64,000 nt of DNA from Muraenolepis orangiensis (GCA_027704905.1 CM051005.1:9566714-9630713); one strand, 5' to 3'; counted from the first letter of the stretch, positions 19,384 to 30,698 are shown. The notes: generated by a model not told the origin, from the sequence alone. A program made the numbers and translations.

Positions 19384-19430
19384 GCTTGGAGTTATTTAAC
19401 CAAATGGTGTCCGGGTTCGTAGCCTCTGTA
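19384..19430 (+). pseudogene. SWIM/YqaJ-like gene, exon 3' part
   Basis: Directly after the duplicated target the frame continues KSLELFNQMVSGFVASVQG, matching the family motif KSLEAYNQxVSGxV that follows the KQQFKAFK stretch at 16,339. The exon then runs into AT-rich sequence. A splice donor cannot be fixed. Confidence 0.55.
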
Positions 19431-19740
19431 CAAGGAAATGCAACATGTTACTATATAATACATCATAGTTATATAAATATATGAACATGATACTATATAA
19501 TAAATAATATGAACATACATCCGCTACATACATTGAGACGATACGATGTCCAACTATAGTATACTATGTATATGATTTACTATATAGTAACATGCTCCTT
19601 TATTACTGTTATGTATTATATAGTAACGTGTTTCTATATATTTAGAACTATTATTATATAGACGCATGTTGCTATATATCTATAACTATAATGTATTATA
19701 TAGTAGCATGTTGTTATATATATTATTATGTTTGCAGCCG
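19431..19740. repeat. AT-rich repeat with TATATAGTA units
   Basis: Diverged repeats of ATTATATAGTAACATGTT over about 300 bp. No gene is seen. From 19,740 to 19,985 there is only a short SINE/MITE-type piece (TTAGCAGATGCTTTTATCCA, 19,878-19,897). Confidence 0.7.
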
Positions 19741-20510
19741 CCTCAACGTTTTCCTCTCTATATTGTCTTTTCCCGAGGATAAGCGTAGGTTTCCAGTCCA
19801 CTTATATCAAACAAAATGCTTACTGCAAACTCTCGCTCTTCAGGATGTCTTTAGTTGTTGTATCATTACATTAGTCATTTAGCAGATGCTTTTATCCAAA
19901 GCGACTTACAATAGTGTGTTTCAACAAAGGAAGGTAAGAGAACAACTCGTCACCAGAAGTCAAAAGTGCATTTCATTTCTAAGATTTATTTATTTTCTCT
20001 ATCTATTAATTTCTATCTCGACTTATTGCCGAAATCCAAGCTTCTTTTCTCTCTTCAGTAAGTTTTTCGAACTCTTCACCTTGATTATGTGTAACAGAAG
20101 GTAAACGGAATAGTCCTACGCTGTCCTTCTTCCCAGTTTTACTTCCACAGCCAACTATAATACAATGAACCATGTCGTTTCGTCACTCGAGCGTATAAAT
20201 TGTGACTCAGTGTTTACGTTTGAAGGGCTCCAACATGGCGGATAACCGTTGTTAAGGTTTTAGTCACGTGGGTGAAAACCAAGAATAAAACGCATGTGCA
20301 CAAGAACTTGTCAAGGAAAGATCTACCCAAACTAACAAAACATGTCTCACACTGCATTTCTTATATAGTAGCCACCAGGGTGCCCCCATCATTCATACTA
20401 TCAGATGGAAATTGTACATGTGAACAATAGGACAGCAGTACAGGGGAGAGGCAGTAGGAGTAGGCAGTATAGCCGAATATAACTGCATCCATCCATCCTG
20501 TCCTCACTGG

Positions 20511-20945
20511 TTATACACACTCGTCAGAGACGTCCACGTCCACCTCCTCCTCCTCCTCCGCTTCCTGAGTGTTCTCACTCAGAGATCTGCTCTGAGGTCT
20601 GCTCTGAGGTCTGCTCTGGACCTCCCTGGTCCTCCCTGGACCTCGCTGGTCCTCTCTGGACCTCTCTGGACCTCCCTGGACTTCGCTGGTCCTTTTTGGA
20701 CTGCTCTGGTCCTCCCTGGACCTCCCTGGACCTCCTTGGTGCTCTCTGGTCCTCTCTGGTCCTCTCTGGACCTTTAATGGGACGGCTCCTGATGTCCCAA
20801 AAACAAAAAAACAAAAACAAACGTCCTCCTCCAACCGACTGAACCAGGATGGCCAGCTGTGCACCGCTCTGTTGGAGGGTTTCCTCAATCCACTCGCGAT
20901 GGGCCAGTGATGACGTGGTGTGCGCTGGGTCCATTTCGGGCCAGA
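20511..20945 (-). other. Unrecognised ORF region with repeat-coded middle, copy 1
   Basis: On the minus strand one frame starts MDPAHTTSSLAHREWIEETL and continues QQSGAQLAILVQSVGGG. After a purine-rich repeat another frame ends EEEEEVDVDVSDECV before a stop. A possible intron with a T-rich tract ending in CAG lies near 20,790-20,800. The middle (20,580-20,775) is a minisatellite of about 12 bp (GGTCCTCCCTGG) coding for R/E/G/P-rich repeats. The paralogue at 28,259-28,660 keeps both ends in one frame. I do not recognise the protein. It may be a terminal exon of a host gene or a fortuitous frame. Confidence 0.35.
20580..20775. repeat. GGTCCTCCCTGGACCT minisatellite
   Basis: Irregular 12-bp and 9-bp units of CTCTGGACC or CTCTGGTCC type. 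The array in copy 2 is 28,320-28,480. Confidence 0.85.
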
Positions 20946-20951
20946 TTGTTC

Positions 20952-21485
20952 TGTCACGGGTTAGGTTTCACATGGACACCAAAGGCAGATAGTGATATTT
21001 ATTACAAACACCACACAGACAGGGACAGGCAGAGACGTTGTCGGGGACAGGCAGGTGATCAGAACCGGGGCTCGGTAGACAAACCAGGCAGGGCCAGGCA
21101 GAGGCGTAGTCAGGGACGGGTGGTAGATCGGGAACCAGGCAGGGTATACGAACCAGGCATGGACAGGCAGATGCGTAGTCAGGGACAGGCGGTGGATCAT
21201 GAACCAGGCATGGAACAGGCAGAGGCGTAGTCAGGGACAGGCGGTAGATCGTGAACCAAGCAGGGTAGACGAACCGGCAGGGACAGGGAGAGGCATAGAC
21301 GGAGACAGGCAGCAGATCGGGAACCAGGCAGGGACAGGAACGGGAATCAGTCTGGATACGCTGGAGAGTCATCTGGGCAATCAGGCCAAGTATGAGTGTG
21401 CGGGGGTAGGCTTAAATAGGCAGGTTAATTATAATGCGCTGCAGGTGTGGGGGAAATGTGAATGAGGGTTGACGCTGCTGTGACA
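20952..21485 (-). mobile_element. LTR-like element with internal minisatellite, copy 1
   Basis: Starts TGTCACGGGTTAGG and ends GCTGCTGTGACA. On the minus strand it has a TATA-like CTATTTAAGCC (near 21,410) and AATAAA (near 21,000) close to the end, as in an LTR read in minus orientation. The interior is a roughly 60-bp minisatellite (GGCAGAGGCGTAGTCAGGGA). No matching target duplication is visible. Copy 2 (28,660-29,206) retains 17 bp missing here near 20,968. Confidence 0.5.
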
Positions 21486-22359
21486 TAGGTGTTGGATCCG
21501 AGAAGCAGGAGACTTCCGGGTGAACTACTGTCAGGCAGTTAACTGCTTATTCGGTCTGTCGGGTGGAGATCTCGGCTTCCCTGTTCCATGGAATATTGTA
21601 TTGAATTGTATTGTATCTCAGCAGTCTTAATTAAATATTTTATGATTCAAAATTCTCTTTTGATTAGTTTGTTACGCAGGAGTCTTCTCCGTTTCCCCGG
21701 TTGGAGCACAGTTAATATGTATATCCGAGGACCGGACAAAAGAGCAAAGATCTGAACACGACAACCCCGAAGGTTTTCCCCACAAACACCCATTGGGTAA
21801 GACAGATGGTGTCTGCTCACATGAGCCAATCAGAAGAATCTCCCCCTTTAAGGTGGAGCAGCAAACCCTGGAGGAATAAAATGCTACGCACACACAAGCT
21901 TTAGTGTTCACTCTCGTGACTGACCTCAGGTTCACTTACTTTACTATGCTATTATATTGTATTATCTGAATAAACTGAAATATCTGTATTGTGTCCAACC
22001 ATCAAACCAAAGTGAAGAACGGCTCTAATTCTCCATGACAGAAAAATATTCTGCTCTGAACATGAACTTTTCCATGCTTTGTGATTGGCCATCAGGTGCA
22101 CATATGGGTTGGTGGAACCAGATAATAAAAAACTATTGAACTTAAAATTTGAACTGTAAACAAATAAAACACATTGAAAACATTCACACAACACATGTTG
22201 ATTATTGTCAAGTTCATTCTTTATTGTAAAGCATATGATATGAAATAATATTAAACTACAAATTTCATGAATATAACATGGTTGTATTATTTACATATTT
22301 ATTTTACTAATGTTCAGCTCTCCAAAGCTCTCTTCAGTCGCCGGTTGATATCTTCTTCG

Positions 22360-22727
22360 ACAAGTGGCTTTTTGGAAATCACGTGTTTACAACATTTTGT
22401 GTCTCAGAGGTCCACCTCTCTACCTTCTCTTATTTAGTAGGCAGTTCATTGTTTAGTTGGAGATTTCCTTTACCAGACACTTAAACACAAATTGACTTCT
22501 AAAGCAATAATATTGAAGCTGGAAAATGTAAGTGCTGGACTGCCAAGTTGTTATGTATGAGTAAAGAATATGTATAAAAATGCAATTGTTATTGTGCTAT
22601 AAACTGTATATTGTAATTTGCTCACATAAGAAATTCATCACACACTGTTGAACAACTCTCCTTAGAGCTCTCTAAGTGTCACTGCAGATTTATCCGCTTC
22701 AACAAGAGGAACCGTCCAAAAGTGAGT
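22360..22727 (+). pseudogene. Relic IRG promoter and noncoding exons
   Basis: Contains TTTTTGGAAATCACGTG, matching the GAS-like/E-box pair of genes A and B. It also has an exon end with donor GTAAGT at 22,528 and a second exon (GTTGAACAACTCTCC...) with donor GTGAGT at 22,722. The order and spacing follow genes A and B but the sequence is diverged. No GTPase exon with a P-loop follows. Instead there are LINE pieces and an IRG 3' fragment at 23,837. A partial second copy is at 30,030-30,300. Confidence 0.6.
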
Positions 22728-22814
22728 CATAAATTCAATTTGTAATATCTGTCCAGACTGTCTCTTTTGAAGGAGCACAAATACACTGACTTACCGTGAA
22801 ATAATTCATCTTCA

Positions 22815-23095
22815 ACTGTTGATACAACTACATATCCCTGCTCAAAAGGATATATTTATCCTGTTGATATAATTGCTGCTGCCTACCTGTTGAATACTTG
22901 TATACTTATCTGTATATATATATATATACCTATAATTCTGCAAATATCTCATACATTGTATACCTGTTTTTATACCTAGTAGACGGTCTTTACATCTAAT
23001 TTAACCACTGTGAATGATATATTACCATGCACTTTACTGCAACATTTGCACTCTGGTTAGACTGTATTTTTAAAGTTGAATATAATCTTATCTCG
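22815..23095 (+). mobile_element. LINE 3' untranslated fragment
   Basis: GTTGATATAATTGCTGCTGC through CAACATTTGCACTCTGGTTA. The same block recurs at 43,525-43,640 and 51,430-51,480, and inverted at 36,105-36,300. It is the tail of an L2/CR1-type LINE. Confidence 0.6.
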
Positions 23096-23231
23096 TGATG
23101 ATATATGGACATGTTTCTGTGGACCCAGAGGACAAGGGGACATAGAACAGGCTGTTAAAGTTAATGTTCTGCAGGCCATCAGGATAAGAGGCCAACACTA
23201 AGAGCCCAATACCCACTGGGCTCACCGGGTT

Positions 23232-23836
23232 GTTAAGTTAAGTTTATTGTCACTTCACAGTTTACACAAGTATACGCAATGAGTGAAAATCTTATGTGCA
23301 ATACCCGACGACAGACAGCAGTATAACAGAATAAAATAAAAATAAGTAAAAAAGTACAAAACTCTATAAAGTTAAATGCAATATATAAACTGCAATATGT
23401 CAGCACAGAAAAAGAGTGAATACAGTTCGTGGCTGGGGTGGGCATTGTCTTTTATGATGCGTTTGGCCTTGGCCACGCACCGCTTGTTGTATGTATTCAG
23501 GAGGGAGGAAAGCTTACCTCCAACGATATACTGGGCCGTCCGCACCACCCTTTGAAGTGCTCTGCGCTCCAGTGCGGTGCAGTTCCCGTACCAGGCGGTG
23601 ATACACCCTGTAAGAACACTCTCGATTGTGTCGGTGTAGAATGTTCTCAGTATGCGGGGGCCCATGCTGAATTTCCGCCTGAGGAAATACAGGCGTTGTG
23701 GGCCCTTTTCACCACGTGTGTGGTGTGCGTGGACCATGTGAGGTCCTCAGAGATGTGCACGCCGAGGAACTTAAAGCTGCTGACCCTCTCTACTGCACTG
23801 TTGGAACGAGAAGAGGGTGTCCATTGAAACCAAATT
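23232..23836 (-). mobile_element. L2/CR1/Rex1-like LINE 3' end (minus)
   Basis: The minus strand encodes VERVSSFKFLGVHISEDLTW, then RLYFLRRKFSMGPRILRTFY, AWYGNCTALERRALQRVVRT and KRIIKDNAHPSHELYSL, the RT C-terminus of a fish LINE, with frame breaks. The 3' end has GTGACAATAAAC and an ACTTAACTTAAC tail at 23,232-23,250. The same family lies at 47,950-48,578. Its right end abuts an IRG fragment. Confidence 0.85.
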
Positions 23837-24196
23837 GCGGCCCCTACTGGAGTGGAAACCACGATACCTGAGGCTTACCCACATCCAAAATACCCAAATC
23901 TTACAGTATGGGATCTGCCGGGAATCAGAACCACCAAATTCCCAGCTCATCTGTAACTGAAGCATGTAGAGTTTGAAAAGTTCGATTTGATAAACATCAT
24001 TGATAAAAAGTAGCTGGAGAAACTTTCCAGTGACATAAGTAATCCTTTAGATGATCTAAAGGCAGTCTTGAAATATATGTGTTCTGGAAAGGATATAACA
24101 AAATAACTTGTTGGATTTAAGCTTTCTTATTGTTCCATTTACAGGTTTGTGAGTCATGTTCTTGACAGCCTAGCTGTTGATGCAGAAAATGTATGG
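23837..24196 (+). pseudogene. IRG GTPase pseudogene fragment 2
   Basis: Begins at the same GCGGCCCCTACTG point as fragment 1 and keeps the G3 region (DLPGI). It then goes directly to the C-terminal helices (LEKLSSDISNPLDDLKAVL) and, after 24,150, to the last residues (SHVLDSLAVDAENV). Stops are present at about 23,954 and 24,012. It lacks P-loop, G4 and G5. The 3' flank to about 24,487 equals that of gene A. Confidence 0.85.
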
Positions 24197-24489
24197 TAAT
24201 GCGGTAGCCTCCAGCCGTGGAGGCACAATGAACACTTAAATGAAACAATGAAACAATGAATGAAACAGGGTAAAAAGTAATTCAGTAGTTAGTGATACAC
24301 AGTGTTTGCTGATGTTTTATGGGTTTGTTTTAATTACTGGTGAAACATGACATTGGGTTAAATGTTGTGTTTTTAATGGGCATGCCATGTCCAGGCCTGT
24401 TATCCACAGCAGGGCTAATGTGGCCAGGAGAGGTGCCTGAACCCAAAGGCCACTTAATAGAATGTAATATTATTAAATATAGATTTGAA

Positions 24490-25572
24490 TGGACATACCT
24501 CTCCGGGAAGCATCACCTTATCGTGGTGGAGAGGTTTGGGTGTCCCTGTGAACCTGAGAGCTGTGTTGTCTGGAGCCTAGTGCTCCTGGTAGGGTCTCCC
24601 ATGGCAGATTGGTCTCAGGGGAGGGGCCAGACTAAGAATGGTTCAAAGACCCTAATGGACAAACAAACAAGAAGAAGTGATGTTACCCTGCCCGGAGGAA
24701 GCCCGGGGCCCCTTTCCGGAGCCAGACCCGGAAAGAGGGCCCGTCAGCGAGCGCCTGGTGGCCGGGTTAGCCACGGAACCCGGTCGGGCATAGCCCGAAA
24801 AAGCAACGTGGCCACTTTCTCCTTCCCGCGGACCCACCACCTACGGGAAGAACCGCTGGGGTCGGGTGCACTGCCAGTTAGGTGGCAGTGAAGGCAGGGG
24901 GCCTCGACGGACCAAACCCAGTCAACAGAGACTGGCTTTGGGGACGTGGAATGTAACCTCTCTGGGGGGGAAGGAGCCTGAGCTTGTGCGGGAGGTGGAG
25001 CGCTACCAATTAGATCTGGTGGGGCTTACCTCTACGCACAGCACATGCTCTGGAACTAAACTCCTGGATAGGGGTTGGACTCTTTCTTTATCTGGAGTTG
25101 CTCAGGGTGTGAGGGGCAGGGCAGGTGTGGCGATACTCACAAGTCCCCGGCTGAGTGCCGCTTTGTTGGAGTTTACCCCGGTGGACGAGAGGGTCGCCTC
25201 CCTACGCCTTAGGGTCATGGGAGGGAAAACTCTGACTGTTGTTTGTGCCTATGCACCAAACAACAGTTCAGAATATCCCGCCTTCTTGCACACCCTGGAT
25301 GGAGTCCTGCATGGGGCTCCTGAAGGGGACTCTATAGTCCTCCTGAGACGATGGGGAAACTTGGAGAGGCGCGTTGGGGATGAACGGCCTACCTGATCTG
25401 AACCGGAGTGGGGTTTTGTTATTGGATTTCTGTGCTAGTCATGGATTGGCCATAACAAACACCATGTTCAAACATAAGGATGCTCATAAGTGTACATGGT
25501 ACCAGAGTACCTTAGGTCGAAGGTCAATGATCGATTTTGTTATCGTGTCATCTGGCCTGAGGCCACATGTCT
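24490..25572 (+). mobile_element. RTE-like LINE copy 2, 5' part
   Basis: This copy has the leader missing from the 16-kb copy (CACCTTATCGTGGTGGAGAG near 24,510) and the endonuclease domain (LGTWNVTSLGGKEPELVREV). A deletion of about 28 bp at 25,343 removes the catalytic GDFNAH segment and shifts the frame. A second frame carries NRSGVLLLDFCASHGLAITN until the copy breaks off after CCTGAGGCCACATGT (25,571). Loss of the 3' part is unusual for a LINE and implies a later deletion or rearrangement. Confidence 0.85.
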
Positions 25573-26000
25573 TTACAATATTGTTAACCAAAATAAACTT
25601 AACCTACAAAACACATTACGTCCTTCTGCAATAATAATAATAATAAACTCACTTAGCAAACATTTAGTTAGCACTTTTAGCTACCTGGCTTGGGCTTACA
25701 CAGCAACCATTTCGTTAGCACTTTAGCTACCTGGCTTGGGCCTACACACAGCTAACAACCACAACACCAAACGTACCTTATTGGCTGCATGCAATAAGAG
25801 AGGAAATTATGGGGACTTTACTGACTGAACTGACTGACTGTGACTGAACTATCTCTTAAATCCAGAGATTTTGACACGCGTGCGTCGGCATAAAATGTCC
25901 CCGGACACTGTGCGCTTCAACCATTAGTTCCGCCCTTAATCTACAGCATTTAGGTAGGAACCAAAAACTGGTAGGAACCAAAACTCAAACTGAACACAGA
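25573..26000. other. Unassigned sequence with a 46-bp direct repeat
   Basis: A tandem pair of TTAGCACTTTTAGCTACCTG units at 25,665-25,760. Otherwise I see no gene or known element. Confidence 0.5.
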
Positions 26001-26602
26001 GGCAGTTACAAAGTTAAAATTAATGACAATTTAGGTTGAGTTTTGCTATTTTAAGATTCACAATTAGGCACGATTTAAAAATGTTTATTCTAAATGATTG
26101 TTTTCTTTGATATTTTTCTTTGATTTATTTTTACATGTTAATTCTGGATGCTTGTTCGGTGTGTGCCTGCAGACATTGAGGAGGAAATCACTTAAGGTGC
26201 TCGTCTAACTGGGACAGGGTAAACCAAGTGGTCCCTGCTTGTCAGTGTTCAAGTGAAGATTCTCTCCCCCGTCCTTTCCTTGTAGTGATCTCAAGCTTCT
26301 CCTTGGTGTCTGGCAAATGGCAGACTGACTAGGTTTACCTTTTGGAACCATGGTGACCACAAGAAGCTGTTCTTGTGTTTAATTGAGGAATTATTTAGTT
26401 TATTTGTTTGTTTTTGTTTTAGATGAAGGTGAACTTTGAAGAATATTGGTTCTCTATATACACAAGGCATCATAGAGAACTACATAGCAATAGGGCACAT
26501 TCAAGCATGGCCTAGTCAAGCATGTTGACATTTATTCCATCGAAATGGGTGAAAGAAAGTACTACGTACTTGCAGACACATTCACTCAATAAGTACACTA
26601 AG
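26000..26602 (+). pseudogene. ERV relic copy 3
   Basis: Repeats 705-1,355 and 13,008-13,526, including the integrase-region bases up to AGTACACTAAG, where the same LTR element is inserted as at 13,527. So this copy and copy 2 derive from one duplication that took place after the LTR insertion. Confidence 0.65.
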
Positions 26603-27533
26603 TGTTAGGACCCAACGAGACCAGCGAGCCAAATGTGCCAGAGAACCCAGAAGAAAAGATAGGACACTCAAAACAGCGGAAAATGTCTTTAATGAAAAAA
26701 GAGATGGTCCAGAGGGTGGAACGCGGAGAGGGTCCTTGGAGCGGGGGGGGGGGGGGGTTAGGACGAGACGCAATGTAGTCAGAGCTGTAGACACAGGTTC
26801 ACAGGTAGGAGGGAGCCATAAGGTTCTCAACGATCTCACCCCCGACGTCGGTCATCGTCAGGATGGTTCTCAGGAAGGTTCGCAATGATCAAGCCCCGAC
26901 GTCGGTCTTCGACAGACCTAAGATCCCAGGTGTTCATTGGCCTCAGTCGGCCTGATTATGATGGGAAACACCTGGGATCAATTAGAGCACGGGGGCACAA
27001 CAGTATCCCCCCCCTGAGGGGAGGCAACGGACGAGCCCCGGGTTCTCAGGATATCGCCCCCGACGTCGTTCTTCGGCAGAGAGGGGTCCGCGAGATAGGA
27101 AGGGGTCCTCGGGAGCTGGTGGGGTCCTCCTCTGGAGCAGCGAGCAGGTGGAGCAGGTGGGGGGTCCTCGGGAGCGGGTGGGGGTCCTCATCGGGAGCAG
27201 GTGGGGGTCCTCGGGAGCAGGTGGGGGTCCTCCTCGGGAGCAGGTGAGGGTCCTCGGGAGCAGGTGTAGCCACGGAGCAGATGTGGAACCAGCCCGGGAA
27301 ACGATGGGCTCAGAACCATGAGGTGCTGGCGTAGCCACGGAGCTAGCCTGGGAGCTAGGGAGCTAGAGACACGAGGAGCTAGCCTGGAAACTAGGAGCTA
27401 GAGTCACGGGGAGCTAGCCTGGAAGCTAGGAACTGGAGACAGACAGCTAGCCTGGGAGCTAGGAACCGGAGACACGAGGAGCTAGCCTGGAAGCTAGGAG
27501 CTGGAGACACAGGGAGCTAGCCTGGAAACTACA
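26603..27533 (-). mobile_element. Minisatellite LTR element, truncated copy
   Basis: LTR at 26,603-27,002 (400 bp, only one 54-bp unit, internally shortened) followed by the interior with the GGAGCAGGTG repeat and the GCTAGC minisatellite. It stops at 27,533 where duplication D2 copy 2 begins, so the partner LTR is gone. Confidence 0.75.
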
Positions 27534-28258
27534 ATTATTTTCTCTATCTATTAATTTCTATCTCGACTTATTGCCGAAATCCAAGCTTCTTTTCTCTCTT
27601 CAGTAAGTTTTTCGAACCTTGATTATGTGTAACAGAAGGTAAACAGAATAGTCCTACGCTGTCCTTCCCAGTTTTACTTCCACAGCCAACTATAATACAA
27701 TGAACCATGTCGTTTGTCACTCGAGTGTATATATATTGTGACTCAGTGTTTACATTTGAAGGGCTCCAACATGGCGGATAAACGTTAAGGTTTTAGTCAC
27801 GTGGGTGAAAACCAAGAATGAAATGCTGAAGCTAGTGAGAACAAAATATCAGAAAAAACGAAAATCATCCAATACCTGCTTAACGCCACCCTCACAGAAA
27901 CCATTGAATATAAACAGATTATACTGACAGTGGCTGCAATACTCGGTTAAAACCTCAAACTGTATAGTCTGTTAAAAACCTTGACCCCTACTAACTCCAG
28001 CACTGTTCAGACTAAACTCAAATAACGATGCAAATGGCTACGCATGTGCACAAGAACTTGTCAAGGAAAGATCTACCCAAACTAACAAAACATGTCTCAC
28101 ACTGCATTTCTTATATAGTAGCCACCAGGGTGCCCCCATCATTCATACTATCAGATGGAAATTTGACATGTGAACAATAGGACAGCAGTACAGGGGAGGC
28201 AGTAGGAGTAGGCAGTATAGCCGAATATAACAGCATCCATCCATCCTGTCCTCACTGG

Positions 28259-28693
28259 TTACACACACTCGTCAGAGACGTCCACCTCCTCCTCCGCTTC
28301 CTGAGGGTTCTCACTCAGAGGTCTGCTCTGGACCTCCCTGGTCCTCTCTGGTCCTCCTTGGACCTCTCTGGTCCTCCCTGGACCTCTCTGGTCCTCTCTG
28401 GTCCTCCCTGGACCCCTCTGGTCTTCTTTGGACATCAATGGACTTCCCTGGACCTCTCTGGACCTCCTTGGTCCTCTCTGGACCTCTAATGGGACGGCTC
28501 CTGACGTCACCAAAAAAAACAAAAACAAACGTCCTCTTCCAACCGACTGAACCAGGATGGCCAGCTGTGCACCGCTCTGTTGGAGGGTTTCCTCAATCCA
28601 CTCACGACGGGCCAGTGATGACGTGGTGTGCGCTGGGTCCATTTCGGGCCAGATTGTTCTGTCACGGGTTAGGTTTGGACCCAAATGCTGCAC
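28259..28693 (-). other. Unrecognised ORF region, copy 2
   Basis: A 144-codon open frame including MDPAHTTSSLARREWIEETL and ending EEEVDVSDECV, with the repeat-coded middle VQRGP/RTREDQ. Unlike copy 1 at 20,511 both recognisable ends are in one frame. No known domain is visible. A possible acceptor GACGTCAG lies at about 28,500-28,507. Confidence 0.35.
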
Positions 28694-29206
28694 ATGGACA
28701 CCAAAGGCAGATAGTGATATTTATTACAAACACCACACAGACAGGGACAGGCAGAGACGTTGTCGGGGACAGGCAGGTGATCAGAACCGGGGCTCAGTAG
28801 ACGAACCAGGCAGGGACAGGCAGAGGTGTAGTCAGGGACGGGTGGTAGATCGGGAATCAGGCAGGGCAGACGAACCAGGCAGGGACAGGCAGATGCGTAG
28901 TCAGGGACAGGCGTGGATCATGAACCAGGCATGGAACAGGCAGAGGCGTAGTCAGGGACAGGCAGCAGATCGGGAACCAGGCAGGGCAGACGAACCGGCA
29001 GGGACAGACAGAGGAGTAGACGGGGACAGGCAGCAGATCGGGAACCAGGCAGGGACAGGAACGGGAATCAGTCTGGATACGCTGGAGAGTCATCTGGGCA
29101 ATCAGGCCAAGTATGAGTGTGCGGGGGTAGGCTTAAATAGGCAGGTTAATTATAATGCGCTGCAGGTGTGGGGGAAATGTGAATGAGGGTTGGCGCTGCT
29201 GTGACA
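28660..29206 (-). mobile_element. LTR-like element with internal minisatellite, copy 2
   Basis: TGTCACGGGTTAGGTTTGGA to GCTGCTGTGACA, the counterpart of 20,952-21,485. TATA-like and AATAAA signals are on the minus strand, and a GGGACAGGCAG minisatellite lies in between. Confidence 0.5.
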
Positions 29207-30603
29207 TAGGTGTTGGATCCGAGAAGCAGGAGACTTCCGGGTGAACTACTGTCAGGCAGTTAACTGCTTATTCGGTCTGTCGGGTGGAGATCTCGGCTTC
29301 CCTGTTCCATGGAATATTGTATGGAATTGTATTGTATCTCAGCAGTCTTAATTAAATATTTTATGATTCAAAATTCTCTTTTGATTAGTTTGTTACGCAG
29401 GGGTCTTCTCCGTTTCCCCGGTTGGAGCACAGTTAATATGTATATCCGAGGACCGGACAAAAGAGCAAAGATCTGAACACGACAACCCCGAAGGTTTTCC
29501 CCACAAACACCCATTGGGTAAGACAGATGGTGTCTGCTCACATGAGCCAATCAGAAGAATCTCCCCCTTTAAGGTGGAGCAGCAAACCCTGGAGGAATAA
29601 AATGCTACGCACACACAAGCTTTAGTGTTCACTCTCGTGACTGACCTCAGGTTCACTTACTTTACTATGCTATTATATTGTATTATCTGAATAAACTGAA
29701 ATATCTGTATTGTGTCCAACCATCAAACCAAAGTGAAGAACGGCTCTAATTCTCCATGACAGAAAAATATTCTGCTCTGAACATGAACTTTTCCATGCTT
29801 TGTGATTGGCCATCGGGTGCACATATGGGTTGGTGAAACCAGACAATACAAATACACCCTATTGAACTTAAAATTTGAACTGTAAACAAATAAAACACAT
29901 TGAAAACATTCACACAGCACATGTTGATTGTTGTCAAGTTCATTCTTTATTGTAAAACATATGATATGAAATCATATTAAACTACAAATTTCATTAATAT
30001 AACATGGTTGTATTATTTTCATATTTATTTTAGAGGTCCACCTCTCTACCTTCTCTTATTTAGTAGGCAGTTAATTGTTTAGTTGGAGATTTCCTTTACC
30101 AGACACTTAAACACAAATTTCTTCTAAAGCAATAATATTGAAGCTGAAAAATGTAAGTGCTGGACTGCCAAGTAGTATGTATGAGTAAAGAATATGTATA
30201 AAAATGCAATTGTTATTGTGCTATAAACTGTATATTGTAATTTGCTCACATAAGAAATCCATCACACACTGTTGAACAACTCTCCTTAGAGCTCTCTAAG
30301 TAGAAATAATATGGATGTATGTTGTTATTGTTTGATCTGTGATTTATTGTATTTCATGTGTGTGTTTCACAGTTCTCACGGTCTGGATTTGAATAAATCC
30401 TACCAGTATCATAAAGAACGCATTGCTGTCATCATTGCATGAGAGGGAATTACAGATAGATTAGAATGAACCGGTCTCAACTATTGACAATGTTTACATT
30501 TATGTATTAAATATAATATTAGATTATATACTTTTGATAGTTCATTCTTAGTGGCCTAGGCCACTTGCTGCTGTACAAGCATTTCCTTTCATCCAGCAGT
30601 GGT

Positions 30604-30675
30604 TTCTTGGAAACCACGTGTGCTGAATAATCTCAGTAGATCTTAACTTTCTCTTTTACATTGAGTCCTATAAAA
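30604..30675 (+). promoter_or_regulatory. Interferon-type promoter of IRG gene B
   Basis: TTCTTGGAA (30,604-30,612) is a perfect TTCNNNGAA GAS site. The E-box CACGTG follows (30,615-30,620), then a tandem TTTC tract (about 30,650-30,659, IRF-like on the minus strand) and a TATA box TATAAAA (30,669-30,675). Order and spacing equal gene A, whose GAS-like site has one extra base. The AP-1 site of gene A is changed here (TGAGTCC). Confidence 0.68.
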
Positions 30676-30698
30676 GACGTGTACCAATCTGGACTTTC

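Larger units (their letters stand above)
19985..22680. repeat. Segmental duplication D2, copy 1
   Basis: Repeated in the same orientation at 27,535-30,300. Copy 2 has about 200 extra bp (27,830-28,035) and lacks about 80 bp corresponding to 22,310-22,400. It carries a promoter-like ACATGGCGG region (20,230), an unrecognised ORF, an LTR-like element and repeat-rich sequence. Confidence 0.88.
27535..30300. repeat. Segmental duplication D2, copy 2
   Basis: Pairs with 19,985-22,680. The extra block at 27,830-28,035 reads on the plus strand SENKISEKTKIIQYLLNATL followed by TETIEYK up to a stop, of unknown origin. Its absence in copy 1 could be a deletion. From 29,207 to 30,030 no gene is seen, only repeat-like AT-rich sequence. 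Confidence 0.88.
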
